NCBI GenBank assembly: GCA_937891165.1
Contig: CALAEX010000157.1
Location: forward strand, 1-28,898
DNA length: 28,898 nucleotides
DNA from: an uncultured Lachnospiraceae bacterium
Lineage (GTDB): Bacteria > Bacillota > Clostridia > Lachnospirales > Lachnospiraceae
Direction of reading: 5' to 3'
The notes under the pieces were generated by a model that worked only from the letters and a program-made list of their open reading frames with translations, ran no database searches and had not been told where the DNA came from. This document shows, piece after piece, positions 7,676-16,092 of this stretch (the stretch's first letter is position 1; the number at the start of each line of letters is the position of its first letter). The translations under genes and the position numbers were made by a program.

Positions 7676-10189
7676 ATGAAAACTAAATTTTTATCAAAAT
7701 GCAAAATGAGTATATGGCGTATACTTAGCAGCTTTTTGGTGGCCATTTGTTTATTACCTATCGTTCCTGTAATGGCAGCTACAGATACAGAACTGTCAAA
7801 GGATGCGGAGGTTGTTGCTGAATCGGCAGATGTCATCATGTACTATGATGAAGAAGCAGGTATGGTAAGTTTAAAGTACAAAGATTCAGGACGTATTATT
7901 AATACAAAAGTAGTAGATGGTACAAGTGGTAACAGTTCGTATAAGAATTATCAGAAATCTGACTTTATCATTTACTATTATAAAGAGCCAAAAAGCTCCT
8001 CTACTTCCACAATTGATAACTATAGTATGGCAATTCAATATGGTCAAGTAGAGTACGAAAAAATTGAACAGGGTATTAAGTTAGTTTATACATTAAAAGA
8101 AGATAAATTATCTATTGATGTAATTCCAAAGTATATTGAACAAGAAAAAATGGAAACAATGATTTTGGATAATCTGACAAAGACCCAAAAAGAAAAAGTG
8201 TTAGAATATTATCGTCTTTATCAAGGTTCTTATGTACGTACCAAAGATGGTGGTTTGACACAGTCTGCGATTAAAGAAATGCAGAAGATATTCTATGAAA
8301 CTTGTGGATATACAGAAGAAGACTTAGCAGCAGATAATGCAGCAGGTGGTTATGAAAGTACATGGAATAACTTAGAAATACGCATTAGCATGGAATATGT
8401 ATTAGACGGTAAAGATTTGCTTGTTCGTATTCCAGTATCTGAATATTACTGCAATAATGAAGAATCTGTTTTAAATAGTTTCGCTGTTCTTCCATATTTC
8501 TTATCTTCTACAACAGAAGAAGAAGGATATATCGTGCTTCCAGATGGAAGTGGTGCTGTCATTGAATTTAATAATCAAATGAAGAGTGCTGCGGATTATG
8601 TAAGCCGAGTATTTGGTACTGATATTTTGATTGATGCTGATAAGTTTGATGATACCGAATATTCTGCAAGTATGCCAATTATTGGTATGGTTTATGATGA
8701 TTATGCTTATTTGGCAATTGTAGAAAATGGTGCTACATTAGCAGAAATCAATACTCAGATTTCTGGTAAGAATGATAATTACAATAAAGCATATTTCAAG
8801 TTCTATATTCAGGAAATGGAAAACGTTGCTACAATGGAAAACTCTGCTGTAAGTGTGAATAAGTATACAGGTGATGTTTTCCAAGAAAATATTGTAATTC
8901 GTTATCAGATGTTAGAGGAAGAAGAAGCAAGTTATGCAGGTATTGCTAAGAATTATCAAGAATATTTGATAGGCACTGGTGTTTTAAGCAAGATGGAAAC
9001 ACAGGACAATGCTTCTTTATTCTTAGATATTTTAGGAGCAACAAAGGAAAGTAAAAACTTCCTTGGTGTTCCTTATCAAGGAATTGCAAGTTTAACAACA
9101 TTTGCAGATGCAAAGAGTATGTTAGAATATTTTTCTAGTAACAATATCAAGGATATGGATGTGCAGTTCACTGGTTGGGCAAACAAAGGTGAAAATCATA
9201 CGAATGTCACAAAGATTAAGGTAGAATCTGCATTAGGTAGCAAAAAGCAATTAAAAGCTTTGGCAGATTATGCAGAATCTAATGGATATTCTTTCTATCC
9301 AACACTTAATTTACAAACGGTATATGCAGCAAATTCGATGGCTAGTAAGCGTTCTACCTCTAGTTTCGTTGGAGATTATGCAGCTAAGTTCTTAAGTATG
9401 GAATATGCACAGGTTGGTACAGTACAGTTAGGTTTAGACTCTTTAAGAATCAATGATTTTAGTGGTTATTTAGTATCTCCAAATAAATTAGCTGCTTATG
9501 TGGACAAGGCTATGAAACAGATGAATAAGTTATCTGTAAACGGAATTGCTGTTGCTGATATTGGTTCTTTATTAGTACCTGATTATTCTACAAAAGCTGC
9601 TGTAAGCAGAGAGAATGCAGCAAGAATTGAAAATGAAGTGCTTGGTACAATTGCAGGAAACTATGAAGTATTGTTAAGCAATGCGTATAGTTATGCATGG
9701 CAGTATGCAAATGCGATTTCTGATTTGCCAAGTCGTAGTAATGAGTTCAATGTATTTAGTTATGATGTACCATTATTGCAGTTAGTATTGGATGGTTGTA
9801 TGAGTTATGCTACTACACCATTGAATAATGACACACAGAAGAGCAATCAAGAAATGTTATTGAAGTGTATTGAAACAAGAATGAATCCAAAATTCATGTT
9901 AATGCAGGCAGAAATGACAGACTTAGCTTATACAGAAGAGTATTTTGATTTACTTTCTGTTAATTTTGATGATTGGAAAGATAGAATCGTTGAAATTTAT
10001 AATGAGTACAATGCATTTTATCAGATGGTAAAGGGTGCAGAAATTGAAAACCATGAGACACTTTATAAAGGTGTGGTTAAGGTTACTTATACAAATGGTG
10101 TAACTGTTTATGTAAACTATGCGAAGAGACCTTACATGGTAGATGGTAATATCGTTGCTGCTTCCAGTTATCTGATTGAAAATAATTAG
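7676..10189 (+). CDS. Large secreted protein, DUF5696-like, probable glycan-active or binding protein
   Basis: ATG 7676 is chosen because GAGGA (7666-7670) lies 5 bases upstream; the in-frame ATG at 7664 overlaps that site. The product has 837 residues with a signal peptide (FLVAICLLPIVPVMA) cleaved near residue 34 and no lipobox or anchor. The N-terminal third is beta-rich (MYYDEEAGMVSLKYKDSGR; VLPDGSGAVIEFNNQ). The middle resembles a TIM-barrel hydrolase: an alternating pattern around DVQFTGWANKG, YSFYPTLNLQTVY and IAVADIGSLLVPD. This layout and neighbourhood match DUF5696 proteins of Firmicutes sugar ABC loci, but the name is recalled, not searched. Catalytic residues cannot be assigned. 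It may trim or capture the glycan outside the cell for the flanking importers. Confidence 0.65.
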   Translation: MKTKFLSKCKMSIWRILSSFLVAICLLPIVPVMAATDTELSKDAEVVAESADVIMYYDEEAGMVSLKYKDSGRIINTKVVDGTSGNSSYKNYQKSDFIIYYYKEPKSSSTSTIDNYSMAIQYGQVEYEKIEQGIKLVYTLKEDKLSIDVIPKYIEQEKMETMILDNLTKTQKEKVLEYYRLYQGSYVRTKDGGLTQSAIKEMQKIFYETCGYTEEDLAADNAAGGYESTWNNLEIRISMEYVLDGKDLLVRIPVSEYYCNNEESVLNSFAVLPYFLSSTTEEEGYIVLPDGSGAVIEFNNQMKSAADYVSRVFGTDILIDADKFDDTEYSASMPIIGMVYDDYAYLAIVENGATLAEINTQISGKNDNYNKAYFKFYIQEMENVATMENSAVSVNKYTGDVFQENIVIRYQMLEEEEASYAGIAKNYQEYLIGTGVLSKMETQDNASLFLDILGATKESKNFLGVPYQGIASLTTFADAKSMLEYFSSNNIKDMDVQFTGWANKGENHTNVTKIKVESALGSKKQLKALADYAESNGYSFYPTLNLQTVYAANSMASKRSTSSFVGDYAAKFLSMEYAQVGTVQLGLDSLRINDFSGYLVSPNKLAAYVDKAMKQMNKLSVNGIAVADIGSLLVPDYSTKAAVSRENAARIENEVLGTIAGNYEVLLSNAYSYAWQYANAISDLPSRSNEFNVFSYDVPLLQLVLDGCMSYATTPLNNDTQKSNQEMLLKCIETRMNPKFMLMQAEMTDLAYTEEYFDLLSVNFDDWKDRIVEIYNEYNAFYQMVKGAEIENHETLYKGVVKVTYTNGVTVYVNYAKRPYMVDGNIVAASSYLIENN

Positions 10190-10204
10190 AAAGGGGCAAA
10201 ATTT

Positions 10205-11101
10205 ATGCAGCAGAATACAAAAAAGCGCAAGTTGAAATCTTTTGCTCAGCGCAATGAAAAATGGGGATTCATACTTCTTGCTCCGTGGCTTGTGGGTGTA
10301 GTACTCTTCTTACTTTACCCATTAGTACAAGTTGTTATTTATAGCTTTAATGACTTAAAGTTAGACCTTGAAGGTATTCAGTTAACTTTTGTTGGTATTG
10401 AGAATTATAGATATTTAATTTTAGAACATGCAACATTTTATCAGGAATTGATATCTACATTCGCAAGTATTGTACCAGATGCGATTATTATTGTGTTCTT
10501 CTCTTTATTTGCAGCTATTATTTTAAATGGTGAGTATAGAGGTAGAACGATTGCCAGAGTTATTTTCTTCTTGCCAATTATTATGGCAACGAACTTAATC
10601 TCTGTAACATTAGCTACTGCTGGTGGAGCTGTAGAAACTTCGACTGGAGATTCTACAGGTAGCATGATGTTCCTAGCAAGTTTCTTGATTCAAAATACTA
10701 GTTTTCCAAAGGAAATTATTGAACCAGTTCTTGGAATTGTAAGTGGAGTATTTGATACCATTAAACTTTCTGGTGTACAGACATTGATTTTCTTAGGTGG
10801 TTTACAAGGAATTAACCCAAGCCTTTATGAAGTTTCTAAAATCGAAGGTGCTACTGGTTACGAAACTTTCTGTAAGGTAACAATTCCAATGATTTCACCA
10901 ATGATTTTAATTTGTGCCATTTATACATTAACAGATGCATTAACTAGAGCAGATATCATTGAAACTATCCATACAACAGGTTTTAACTATGCAAAATATG
11001 GACAGAGTTCTGCAATGAGTGTTATTTACTTAATCTTAGGCTTAGTGCTGGTAGGTATTGTAGCATGGCTGATTGGAAAGAAGGTGTTCTACAGTGACTG
11101 A
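10205..11101 (+). CDS. Sugar ABC transporter permease, MalF/LplB type (second pair)
   Basis: This 298-residue membrane protein has six predicted helices and a basic N-terminus followed by the family-typical WGFILLAPWLVGVVLFLLYP. The EAA-loop equivalent reads EVSKIEGATGYETFCKVTIP. AAGGGG about 8 bases upstream of ATG 10205 is a good ribosome binding site. It starts 15 bases after the DUF5696-like gene and overlaps its partner by 8 bases. It is clearly not a copy of the first MalF-type permease of this operon, so it may serve a second substrate, or a second transporter assembled with a solute-binding protein encoded elsewhere, for example the truncated gene at the left edge. Confidence 0.92.
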   Translation: MQQNTKKRKLKSFAQRNEKWGFILLAPWLVGVVLFLLYPLVQVVIYSFNDLKLDLEGIQLTFVGIENYRYLILEHATFYQELISTFASIVPDAIIIVFFSLFAAIILNGEYRGRTIARVIFFLPIIMATNLISVTLATAGGAVETSTGDSTGSMMFLASFLIQNTSFPKEIIEPVLGIVSGVFDTIKLSGVQTLIFLGGLQGINPSLYEVSKIEGATGYETFCKVTIPMISPMILICAIYTLTDALTRADIIETIHTTGFNYAKYGQSSAMSVIYLILGLVLVGIVAWLIGKKVFYSD

Positions 11102-12119
11102 TAAAGGAAAGAAGTCTGTAAAGAAAGCAAAAGCAACAAAAGGAAAAATCGATTATAAAGATTGGTTAAAGAAAAAAGGGAGTGGAGTATTTTTAAATAT
11201 TATCCGTTATGCCCTAATTCTTTGTATCGGTTATGTTATTCTGCTTCCAATTTTGGAAATGATTTCTACTGCATTTATGTCTCCAGAAGAAGTTGGTTCT
11301 CCAGTATCTGAATGGGTTCCTTCTGAATTTTCTCTAGAGCATATTATAGTAGCATTTAAGTTACTTCGTTATCCAGAAGCAGTAGTGTACACATTATGGA
11401 CAACAGCATTACAGGTAGTATTACAAGTATTATCTGCAGCAATTACAGGATATGTATTTGCTCGTGTTCGTTCAAAGAAGATTCAAGCAATGTTTATCAT
11501 TGTTATTTTAACAATTATTGTACCTCAGTCTGTTATTTTGCTTCCACAGTATATTTTCTTTAGAAACTTTGATATTCTTGGAATTTTTGAGTTGTTTACA
11601 GGAAGTTCTATGAACTTATTAGGAAAGCCAATTGTATTATACGTTCTTGACTTCTGTGGAATGGGCTTAAAAGCAGGTCTTTATATTTACATTTTCCGTC
11701 AGTTCTTCCGTGGTCTGCCATATAGCTTGGAAGAAGCTGCTTATGTAGATGGTTCTGGTTTTATTCGTACTTTATTTACGATTGCTTTACCAAACGCAAT
11801 GCCAGGTATTATTACTGTAACTGTATTAAGTTTCGTATGGAACTGGAATGATACTTTCTATACAAACCGTTTTGTTGGTACTGATATGAACTTAATGGTT
11901 CGTTTGAACAAAGTGTCTGCAGCGATGGATAATATGTTGCAAGCAATTGGTGGAAGTATTCCAGAAGGATACTATTTTGATTACAATGACCCATTGTATC
12001 AAGCATCCATATTATCTACAGCTTCCTTGCTCGTTATTTTACCATTGATTATTCTCTATTCTTTCATTCAGAAGAGATTCGTGGAAAGTGCAAGCAGTTC
12101 TGGTCTTGGTGGAACCTGA
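11094..12119 (+). CDS. Carbohydrate ABC transporter permease, MalG type (second pair)
   Basis: The start is taken as GTG 11094, which overlaps the previous stop (GTGACTGA) and has GAAGG (11080-11084) 9 bases upstream. The longer in-frame TTG at 11073 would put that site inside the gene. The product has 341 residues: a lysine-rich cytoplasmic tail of about 35 residues, then six helices. The EAA loop reads EEAAYVDGSGFIRTLFTIALP, canonical for MalG-type subunits. Translational coupling to the upstream permease indicates a heterodimer. It is the last gene of the operon; a terminator palindrome follows at 12228-12269, and again no ATPase gene is present. Confidence 0.9.
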   Translation: MTDKGKKSVKKAKATKGKIDYKDWLKKKGSGVFLNIIRYALILCIGYVILLPILEMISTAFMSPEEVGSPVSEWVPSEFSLEHIIVAFKLLRYPEAVVYTLWTTALQVVLQVLSAAITGYVFARVRSKKIQAMFIIVILTIIVPQSVILLPQYIFFRNFDILGIFELFTGSSMNLLGKPIVLYVLDFCGMGLKAGLYIYIFRQFFRGLPYSLEEAAYVDGSGFIRTLFTIALPNAMPGIITVTVLSFVWNWNDTFYTNRFVGTDMNLMVRLNKVSAAMDNMLQAIGGSIPEGYYFDYNDPLYQASILSTASLLVILPLIILYSFIQKRFVESASSSGLGGT

Positions 12120-12135
12120 TGTACAAAAATCCAGT

Positions 12136-12179
12136 CATATTCGGCTTTACGAGTATGTTATGCTTCGTGAAATGACGAA
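12136..12179 (+). other. Two small hairpins downstream of the transport operon
   Basis: CATATTCG (12136-12143) pairs with CGAGTATG (12150-12157) over 8 bp with one wobble. Immediately after, TTCGT (12164-12168) pairs with ACGAA (12175-12179). Neither is followed by a T-run. They lie in the 3' untranslated part of the transport operon upstream of its terminator and may protect the transcript end. Confidence 0.4.
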
Positions 12180-12223
12180 TTGTGGATTGAAATTAAATTT
12201 AATCTAAAGTAATAAAGTTTTAC

Positions 12224-12252
12224 TTGTCCAAAACCTCTGCATTTGTTATAAT
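12224..12252 (+). promoter_or_regulatory. Sigma-A-type promoter nested in the terminator loop
   Basis: TTGTCC (12224-12229), a 17-base spacer and a consensus TATAAT (12247-12252) form a good vegetative promoter for the DUF624-GH20 genes. The -10 lies in the loop of the palindrome and the -35 overlaps its left arm. Transcription should start near 12259, inside the right arm, so the new transcript cannot fold the hairpin. Confidence 0.7.
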
Positions 12253-12269
12253 ACAAGCAGAGGTTTTGG
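12228..12269. terminator. Bidirectional terminator palindrome after the transport operon
   Basis: CCAAAACCTCTGC (12228-12240) and GCAGAGGTTTTGG (12257-12269) are perfect 13-bp inverted repeats with a 16-base loop. The GC-rich inner stem flanked by AAAA on the left and TTTT on the right is the classic form of an intrinsic terminator that works on both strands. It most likely ends the permease transcript. Its loop also contains the -10 box of the next promoter. Confidence 0.75.
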
Positions 12270-12299
12270 TTATTAATTGTAAGAAATGAGGAATAAAAA

Positions 12300-12989
12300 A
12301 TGAACGAAGAACAATTTTTTAAAATGCAAAATTCCAGATTTTATCGGTTTTTTAATCGCATAAGTCAAATTATTATTATAAATTTTTGTGCACTGATTGT
12401 TTCTTTATGTGGACTGATTGTATTTGGTATTTTTCCAGCGATGTTTGCGGCAACCGCATTTTTTAATGATGAATTAGAGCAAAGAAATCCAAGAACATTA
12501 TCTACAATGTTTCAATATTTTAAAAAGTATTTTTGGGCAGGAAATGCTGTAATGTTGTTTACGGTAGCAGCTTTTGCATCGGGCATTTATATTGTTTTTT
12601 GTGGACATGAATTACATATGGTGTTGTATTTAATTATTATGACATTTATGATAGCAGTTCTTTTATTAAATTTATATTTTCCATCGGTAATCATATTATA
12701 TCCAGAGTTTTCTTTAAAAAAGCAAGTTGCTTTTTCCTTTGTAGCAGCTTGTGATAGATGGAAAACAACCATTTTGCTTATGGTTTTATATGTAGCTTGG
12801 ATTTATTTGAGTGCATTATTTCCACAGTTTGCAATGTGGTGTTTATTTTCTCTTGTTCCATGGTTTAGTATCTTTTTTATAAAGAAGACATTAAAGCCAG
12901 AAACGATTCTAGACCCAACAGCTCCAATACCAGAGGAATATTTCTTTGGGCAGGAAGAAGAGGAAACTAAAATAGACACAAAAGAATGA
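12300..12989 (+). CDS. DUF624/YesL-family membrane protein
   Basis: This 229-residue protein has about five hydrophobic helices and the N-terminal pattern of YesL-like DUF624 proteins (FFNRISQIIIINFCALIVSL, then a GIFPAMFAATAFF segment). A charged loop (ELEQRNPRTLSTMFQYFKKYFW) follows the second helix, as usual for the family, and an acidic tail ends the protein. GAGGA 7-8 bases before ATG 12300 supports the start. DUF624 proteins are known to sit beside carbohydrate transport and glycosidase genes in Firmicutes. Their role is not established; an accessory function for sugar uptake is inferred. The gene is 19 bases ahead of a GH20 enzyme and shares its promoter. Confidence 0.82.
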   Translation: MNEEQFFKMQNSRFYRFFNRISQIIIINFCALIVSLCGLIVFGIFPAMFAATAFFNDELEQRNPRTLSTMFQYFKKYFWAGNAVMLFTVAAFASGIYIVFCGHELHMVLYLIIMTFMIAVLLLNLYFPSVIILYPEFSLKKQVAFSFVAACDRWKTTILLMVLYVAWIYLSALFPQFAMWCLFSLVPWFSIFFIKKTLKPETILDPTAPIPEEYFFGQEEEETKIDTKE

Positions 12990-13008
12990 CAGTATGGAGG
13001 GAAGAAGA

Positions 13009-14925
13009 ATGTATACTTACAAGATGATTTTAGAAGAAGATTCTAAATTAAGAGCAGGTATCAATTATCTTCAATCAGAATTAAAGTTTCAAGAGCAAGA
13101 AGAAGGATTTCCAGTTACTTTTTGCAAAGTAGGAGAAACAACCAAGATTCAAGTAAAAAAAGATAAAGAGAGTGCTTGTATTACTTATGGAAGAATGGTA
13201 GGTGCTTTTCGAGGTTTATTTTTATTGATAGCACATCAAGAGGAAGAAAGTTTTTGTATCGAAGAAACTTGTTGTTTCCATGATTTTGGGGCAATGATAG
13301 ATATGTCTCGTAATGCAGTAATGAAGCCAGAAAGTGTCAAAAAATTGCTTGTAAAAATGGCATTATTAGGTTATGAGTCAATGCAGGTTTATACAGAAGA
13401 TACGTTAAAAGTAGCCGCAGAAGAATATATGGGCTATGGTAGAGGTGCTTATTATTGTGAAGAAATTAAGGAAATGGACCAGTTTGCACAGCAATTTGGT
13501 ATTGAGTTAATTCCTTGTATTGAATGTTTAGCACATTTAAATCAGCTTTGTAATTATTCTCGTTATAGTTTAATGATGGATACAAGTGATATTTTAATGG
13601 TAGGTGCACCTCGTACTTATGAATTTATTGAACATATTTTCCAGATGATTTCAGAAAGTTATTCTAGTCGTAAAGTAAATGTAGGAATGGACGAGGCAAG
13701 TATGTTAGGACGTGGAGGCTATTTAGAGAAGAATGGATATCGTCCTCGTGCGGAATTGATGGCAGAACATACAGAGAAAGTAAATGAAATTGCAAAAAAA
13801 TATGGATTTGAAATGTCGATGTGGTCAGATATGTTCTATGGTCTGATGTTTAAGGAAAATCGTACAGAAAAAGAAACAGAAATTTTAAACAGTTTACCAA
13901 AAGATGTAAGATTGATTTATTGGGATTATGGTACAACCGATTATGAAGCGTGTGCAAATAGAATGGAAAATCATTTACGCATTACTGATAATGTAGCTTT
14001 TGCAGGTGGCTCTTGGAAATGGTGGGGACTTGTACCAAATAATCAGCATGGAATTTTTACACAAGAAGTAGCAATTAAGGCTTGTAAGGAAAAAGGTATT
14101 CAAAATTATTTATTAACTTGTTGGGGTGATAATGGTGCAGAAGCTTCCAACTTTGCAGTATTGCCTTGTTTCTTTGCTGTTTCTCGTTTAGCTTATGAGC
14201 GTAACATGGCAGGAGAAAATTGTGCTTATGATTGGACGAATGTAACAAAAGAGCAACAAGAAGCCTATGAAAAAGAGTTCTTTGCATTAACTCAGATGAG
14301 TTGGGACGATTTTATGCAAATTGAATGTATCAATCGTTTGAATTTAGACCCAGAAGTGAAGCCATTTAATAATGCAAATAAGTATTTCTTCTATAATGAC
14401 CCAATCAAAGGAATGTTTGATTCTTTAGCAAAATCCGAGTATAAAGAAATTTATGCACAACATGCAAAAACCTTAGCTAGTGTAAAAGAGCGCAGTGGAG
14501 AATATGCATATTTATTTGATGCGATAGAGAAAATGGCAGATGTACTTGCATTAAAGTGTTGTTTGGGTGTAGAAATTCGTCAAGCATATGAAGCAAAGAA
14601 CATGGAAGCACTTGCAACCATCGCAAATGAGTTGATTCCACAGATTATAGAAAAAGTAGATGCATTTTATGAAGCATTTAAGAAACAATGGCATATGGAT
14701 AACAAGTCTTTTGGCTTTGATGTGCAATGTATTCGTATTGGTGGAGTAAAGCAACGTTTGATTTATGTAAAGCAACAGTTATTGGATTTTATAAGTGGAG
14801 AAATTACAGAGATTGCAGAGTTAGAAGAACCATCTCTTCCATTTGGTTTATATCTTGGTCATAAAGATGCAAATCAGTTGTATTATAATGATTGGAGAGT
14901 AAGTGTAACACCTTGTTGTATATAA
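13009..14925 (+). CDS. Cytoplasmic glycoside hydrolase family 20 beta-N-acetylhexosaminidase
   Basis: This enzyme should remove terminal GlcNAc or GalNAc from the non-reducing end of oligosaccharides by substrate-assisted catalysis. ATG 13009 is chosen (638 residues) because GGAGGG (12996-13001) lies 7 bases upstream; the earlier in-frame ATG at 12994 overlaps that site. After a short N-terminal domain, the barrel starts at HDFGAMIDMSRNAVM. The GH20 catalytic Asp-Glu pair appears in NVGMDEASMLG, residues 228-229. Trp residues expected to line the sugar pocket occur in MSMWSDMFY, GGSWKWWG and TCWGDNGAE. No signal peptide or membrane segment is present, so the substrate must be imported. The neighbouring GH18 gene and ABC permeases support chito-oligosaccharide or host-glycan breakdown. 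Confidence 0.85.
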   Translation: MYTYKMILEEDSKLRAGINYLQSELKFQEQEEGFPVTFCKVGETTKIQVKKDKESACITYGRMVGAFRGLFLLIAHQEEESFCIEETCCFHDFGAMIDMSRNAVMKPESVKKLLVKMALLGYESMQVYTEDTLKVAAEEYMGYGRGAYYCEEIKEMDQFAQQFGIELIPCIECLAHLNQLCNYSRYSLMMDTSDILMVGAPRTYEFIEHIFQMISESYSSRKVNVGMDEASMLGRGGYLEKNGYRPRAELMAEHTEKVNEIAKKYGFEMSMWSDMFYGLMFKENRTEKETEILNSLPKDVRLIYWDYGTTDYEACANRMENHLRITDNVAFAGGSWKWWGLVPNNQHGIFTQEVAIKACKEKGIQNYLLTCWGDNGAEASNFAVLPCFFAVSRLAYERNMAGENCAYDWTNVTKEQQEAYEKEFFALTQMSWDDFMQIECINRLNLDPEVKPFNNANKYFFYNDPIKGMFDSLAKSEYKEIYAQHAKTLASVKERSGEYAYLFDAIEKMADVLALKCCLGVEIRQAYEAKNMEALATIANELIPQIIEKVDAFYEAFKKQWHMDNKSFGFDVQCIRIGGVKQRLIYVKQQLLDFISGEITEIAELEEPSLPFGLYLGHKDANQLYYNDWRVSVTPCCI

Positions 14926-14932
14926 AAAAATA

Positions 14933-14998
14933 GTGACAGTTTTACACGAAAGATTGTATTGAAATTTGTATAAATTTTATATATGGTGGAACTGTTAC
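14933..14998. repeat. Inverted repeat flanking the GH18 promoter region
   Basis: GTGACAGTT (14933-14941) and AACTGTTAC (14990-14998) are inverted copies matching at 8 of 9 positions, 48 bases apart. They bracket the likely promoter of the GH18 gene. A pair of operator half-sites bound by a looping or dimeric regulator is one explanation; no regulator gene is in view to support it. Confidence 0.4.
14954..14983 (+). promoter_or_regulatory. Possible promoter of the GH18 gene
   Basis: TTGTAT (14954-14959), an 18-base spacer and TATATA (14978-14983) resemble a vegetative promoter in an AT-rich gap. The region is so AT-rich that other registers are possible, so this is a tentative call. Confidence 0.4.
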
Positions 14999-15034
14999 AA
15001 AAAATAAAATAATTTTAGAATGCGAGGAGATAAT

Positions 15035-16048
15035 ATGAACAAAGTAATAGCCTATGTAGGCACAAGTGATTTAGCAGGTATGTTGGAGGCGGATATTTTA
15101 AAGATTGATATTATCAATATTGCGTTTGGTCATATTCATGATAGTGTTATTACATGGGAAACACCAGACAATATTAAGGATTCTTTAGCTCGTATCCGTA
15201 ATGTAAATCCAGAAATTAAGCTTATCCTTTCCATTGGTGGCTGGAGTGCTGGTGGATTTTCTGAGGCAGCTATGACAGAAGAAAACAGAGAAAGAGTAGC
15301 AAATAGTGCAGCAGCTCTTGTACAGGAATATGGTTTAGATGGTGTAGATATTGACTGGGAATATCCATGTTTTGCAGTTGCAGGTATTCAGGGTGATATG
15401 AGAGATAAAGAAAACTTTACACTATTTTTAGCTAAGATTCGTGAAAAGTTAAATGCATTTGAAGGAAAGATGCTTACGATTGCAGCTGGTGGAGATACTT
15501 ACTATGTATTAAATACTAATATGGCAGAAGCACAGAAGTATTTAGATTATGTACAGTTGATGACATATGATTTACAAGGTGGATTTATTAAAGTAACAGG
15601 TCATCATGCTTCCTTATATCCAGGAAAGACAAATTTATTTGACGTATGTGTAGACAAGGCAGTGAAAGTATTTAAAGAAGCAGGCGTTCCAGCAGAAAAA
15701 CTTATCGTAGGTATTCCATTCTATTCTAGAATGTGGAAAGGTGTTAAGGGCGGTAAAGATGGTATCGGTTTAGAAGCAGAAACAGTAGGTACTTATGGTC
15801 CTGGTTACGCTGACTTGGTAGAAAAGTTTGTAGATAAAAATGGATATAAGCGTTATTGGGATGATATTGGTAAAGCACCATATTTATTCAATGGCGATGA
15901 ATTCATTAGTTATGATGATGAAGAAGGAATTAAAGCAAAAGCAGTTTATGTAAAAGAACAGGGACTTGGTGGAATGATGTTCTGGGAATATCAGTGTGAC
16001 CCAACAGGTGCGTTATTAAATTGCATGTATGAATCATTAAAGAAATAA
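15035..16048 (+). CDS. Cytoplasmic glycoside hydrolase family 18 chitinase-type enzyme
   Basis: ATG 15035 is preferred (337 residues) because AGGAG (15025-15029) lies 5 bases upstream; an earlier in-frame ATG at 15020 overlaps it. The family 18 barrel is plain: SIGGWSAGGF on strand 3 (residues 66-75), the catalytic DxxDxDxE motif as DGVDIDWE with acid Glu109, then LMTYDLQGG and a terminal GGMMFWEYQCDP strand with the conserved Trp. It lacks a signal peptide and any binding module, so it probably cleaves imported chito-oligosaccharides or related beta-1,4-GlcNAc chains rather than insoluble chitin. Family 18 also includes endo-N-acetylglucosaminidases, and the sequence alone does not fully exclude that activity. 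It stands next to a GH20 exo-enzyme, giving an endo/exo pair. Confidence 0.88.
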   Translation: MNKVIAYVGTSDLAGMLEADILKIDIINIAFGHIHDSVITWETPDNIKDSLARIRNVNPEIKLILSIGGWSAGGFSEAAMTEENRERVANSAAALVQEYGLDGVDIDWEYPCFAVAGIQGDMRDKENFTLFLAKIREKLNAFEGKMLTIAAGGDTYYVLNTNMAEAQKYLDYVQLMTYDLQGGFIKVTGHHASLYPGKTNLFDVCVDKAVKVFKEAGVPAEKLIVGIPFYSRMWKGVKGGKDGIGLEAETVGTYGPGYADLVEKFVDKNGYKRYWDDIGKAPYLFNGDEFISYDDEEGIKAKAVYVKEQGLGGMMFWEYQCDPTGALLNCMYESLKK

Positions 16049-16092
16049 TTAGTATGTTATTATTTAGTTTATTAATTTGATTTTAAAACGTC

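Noticed and set aside
12120..12300. Riboswitch or T-box leader before the DUF624 gene
   Set aside because: The gap is explained by two small hairpins, a terminator and a promoter; the transcript leader from that promoter is only about 40 bases.
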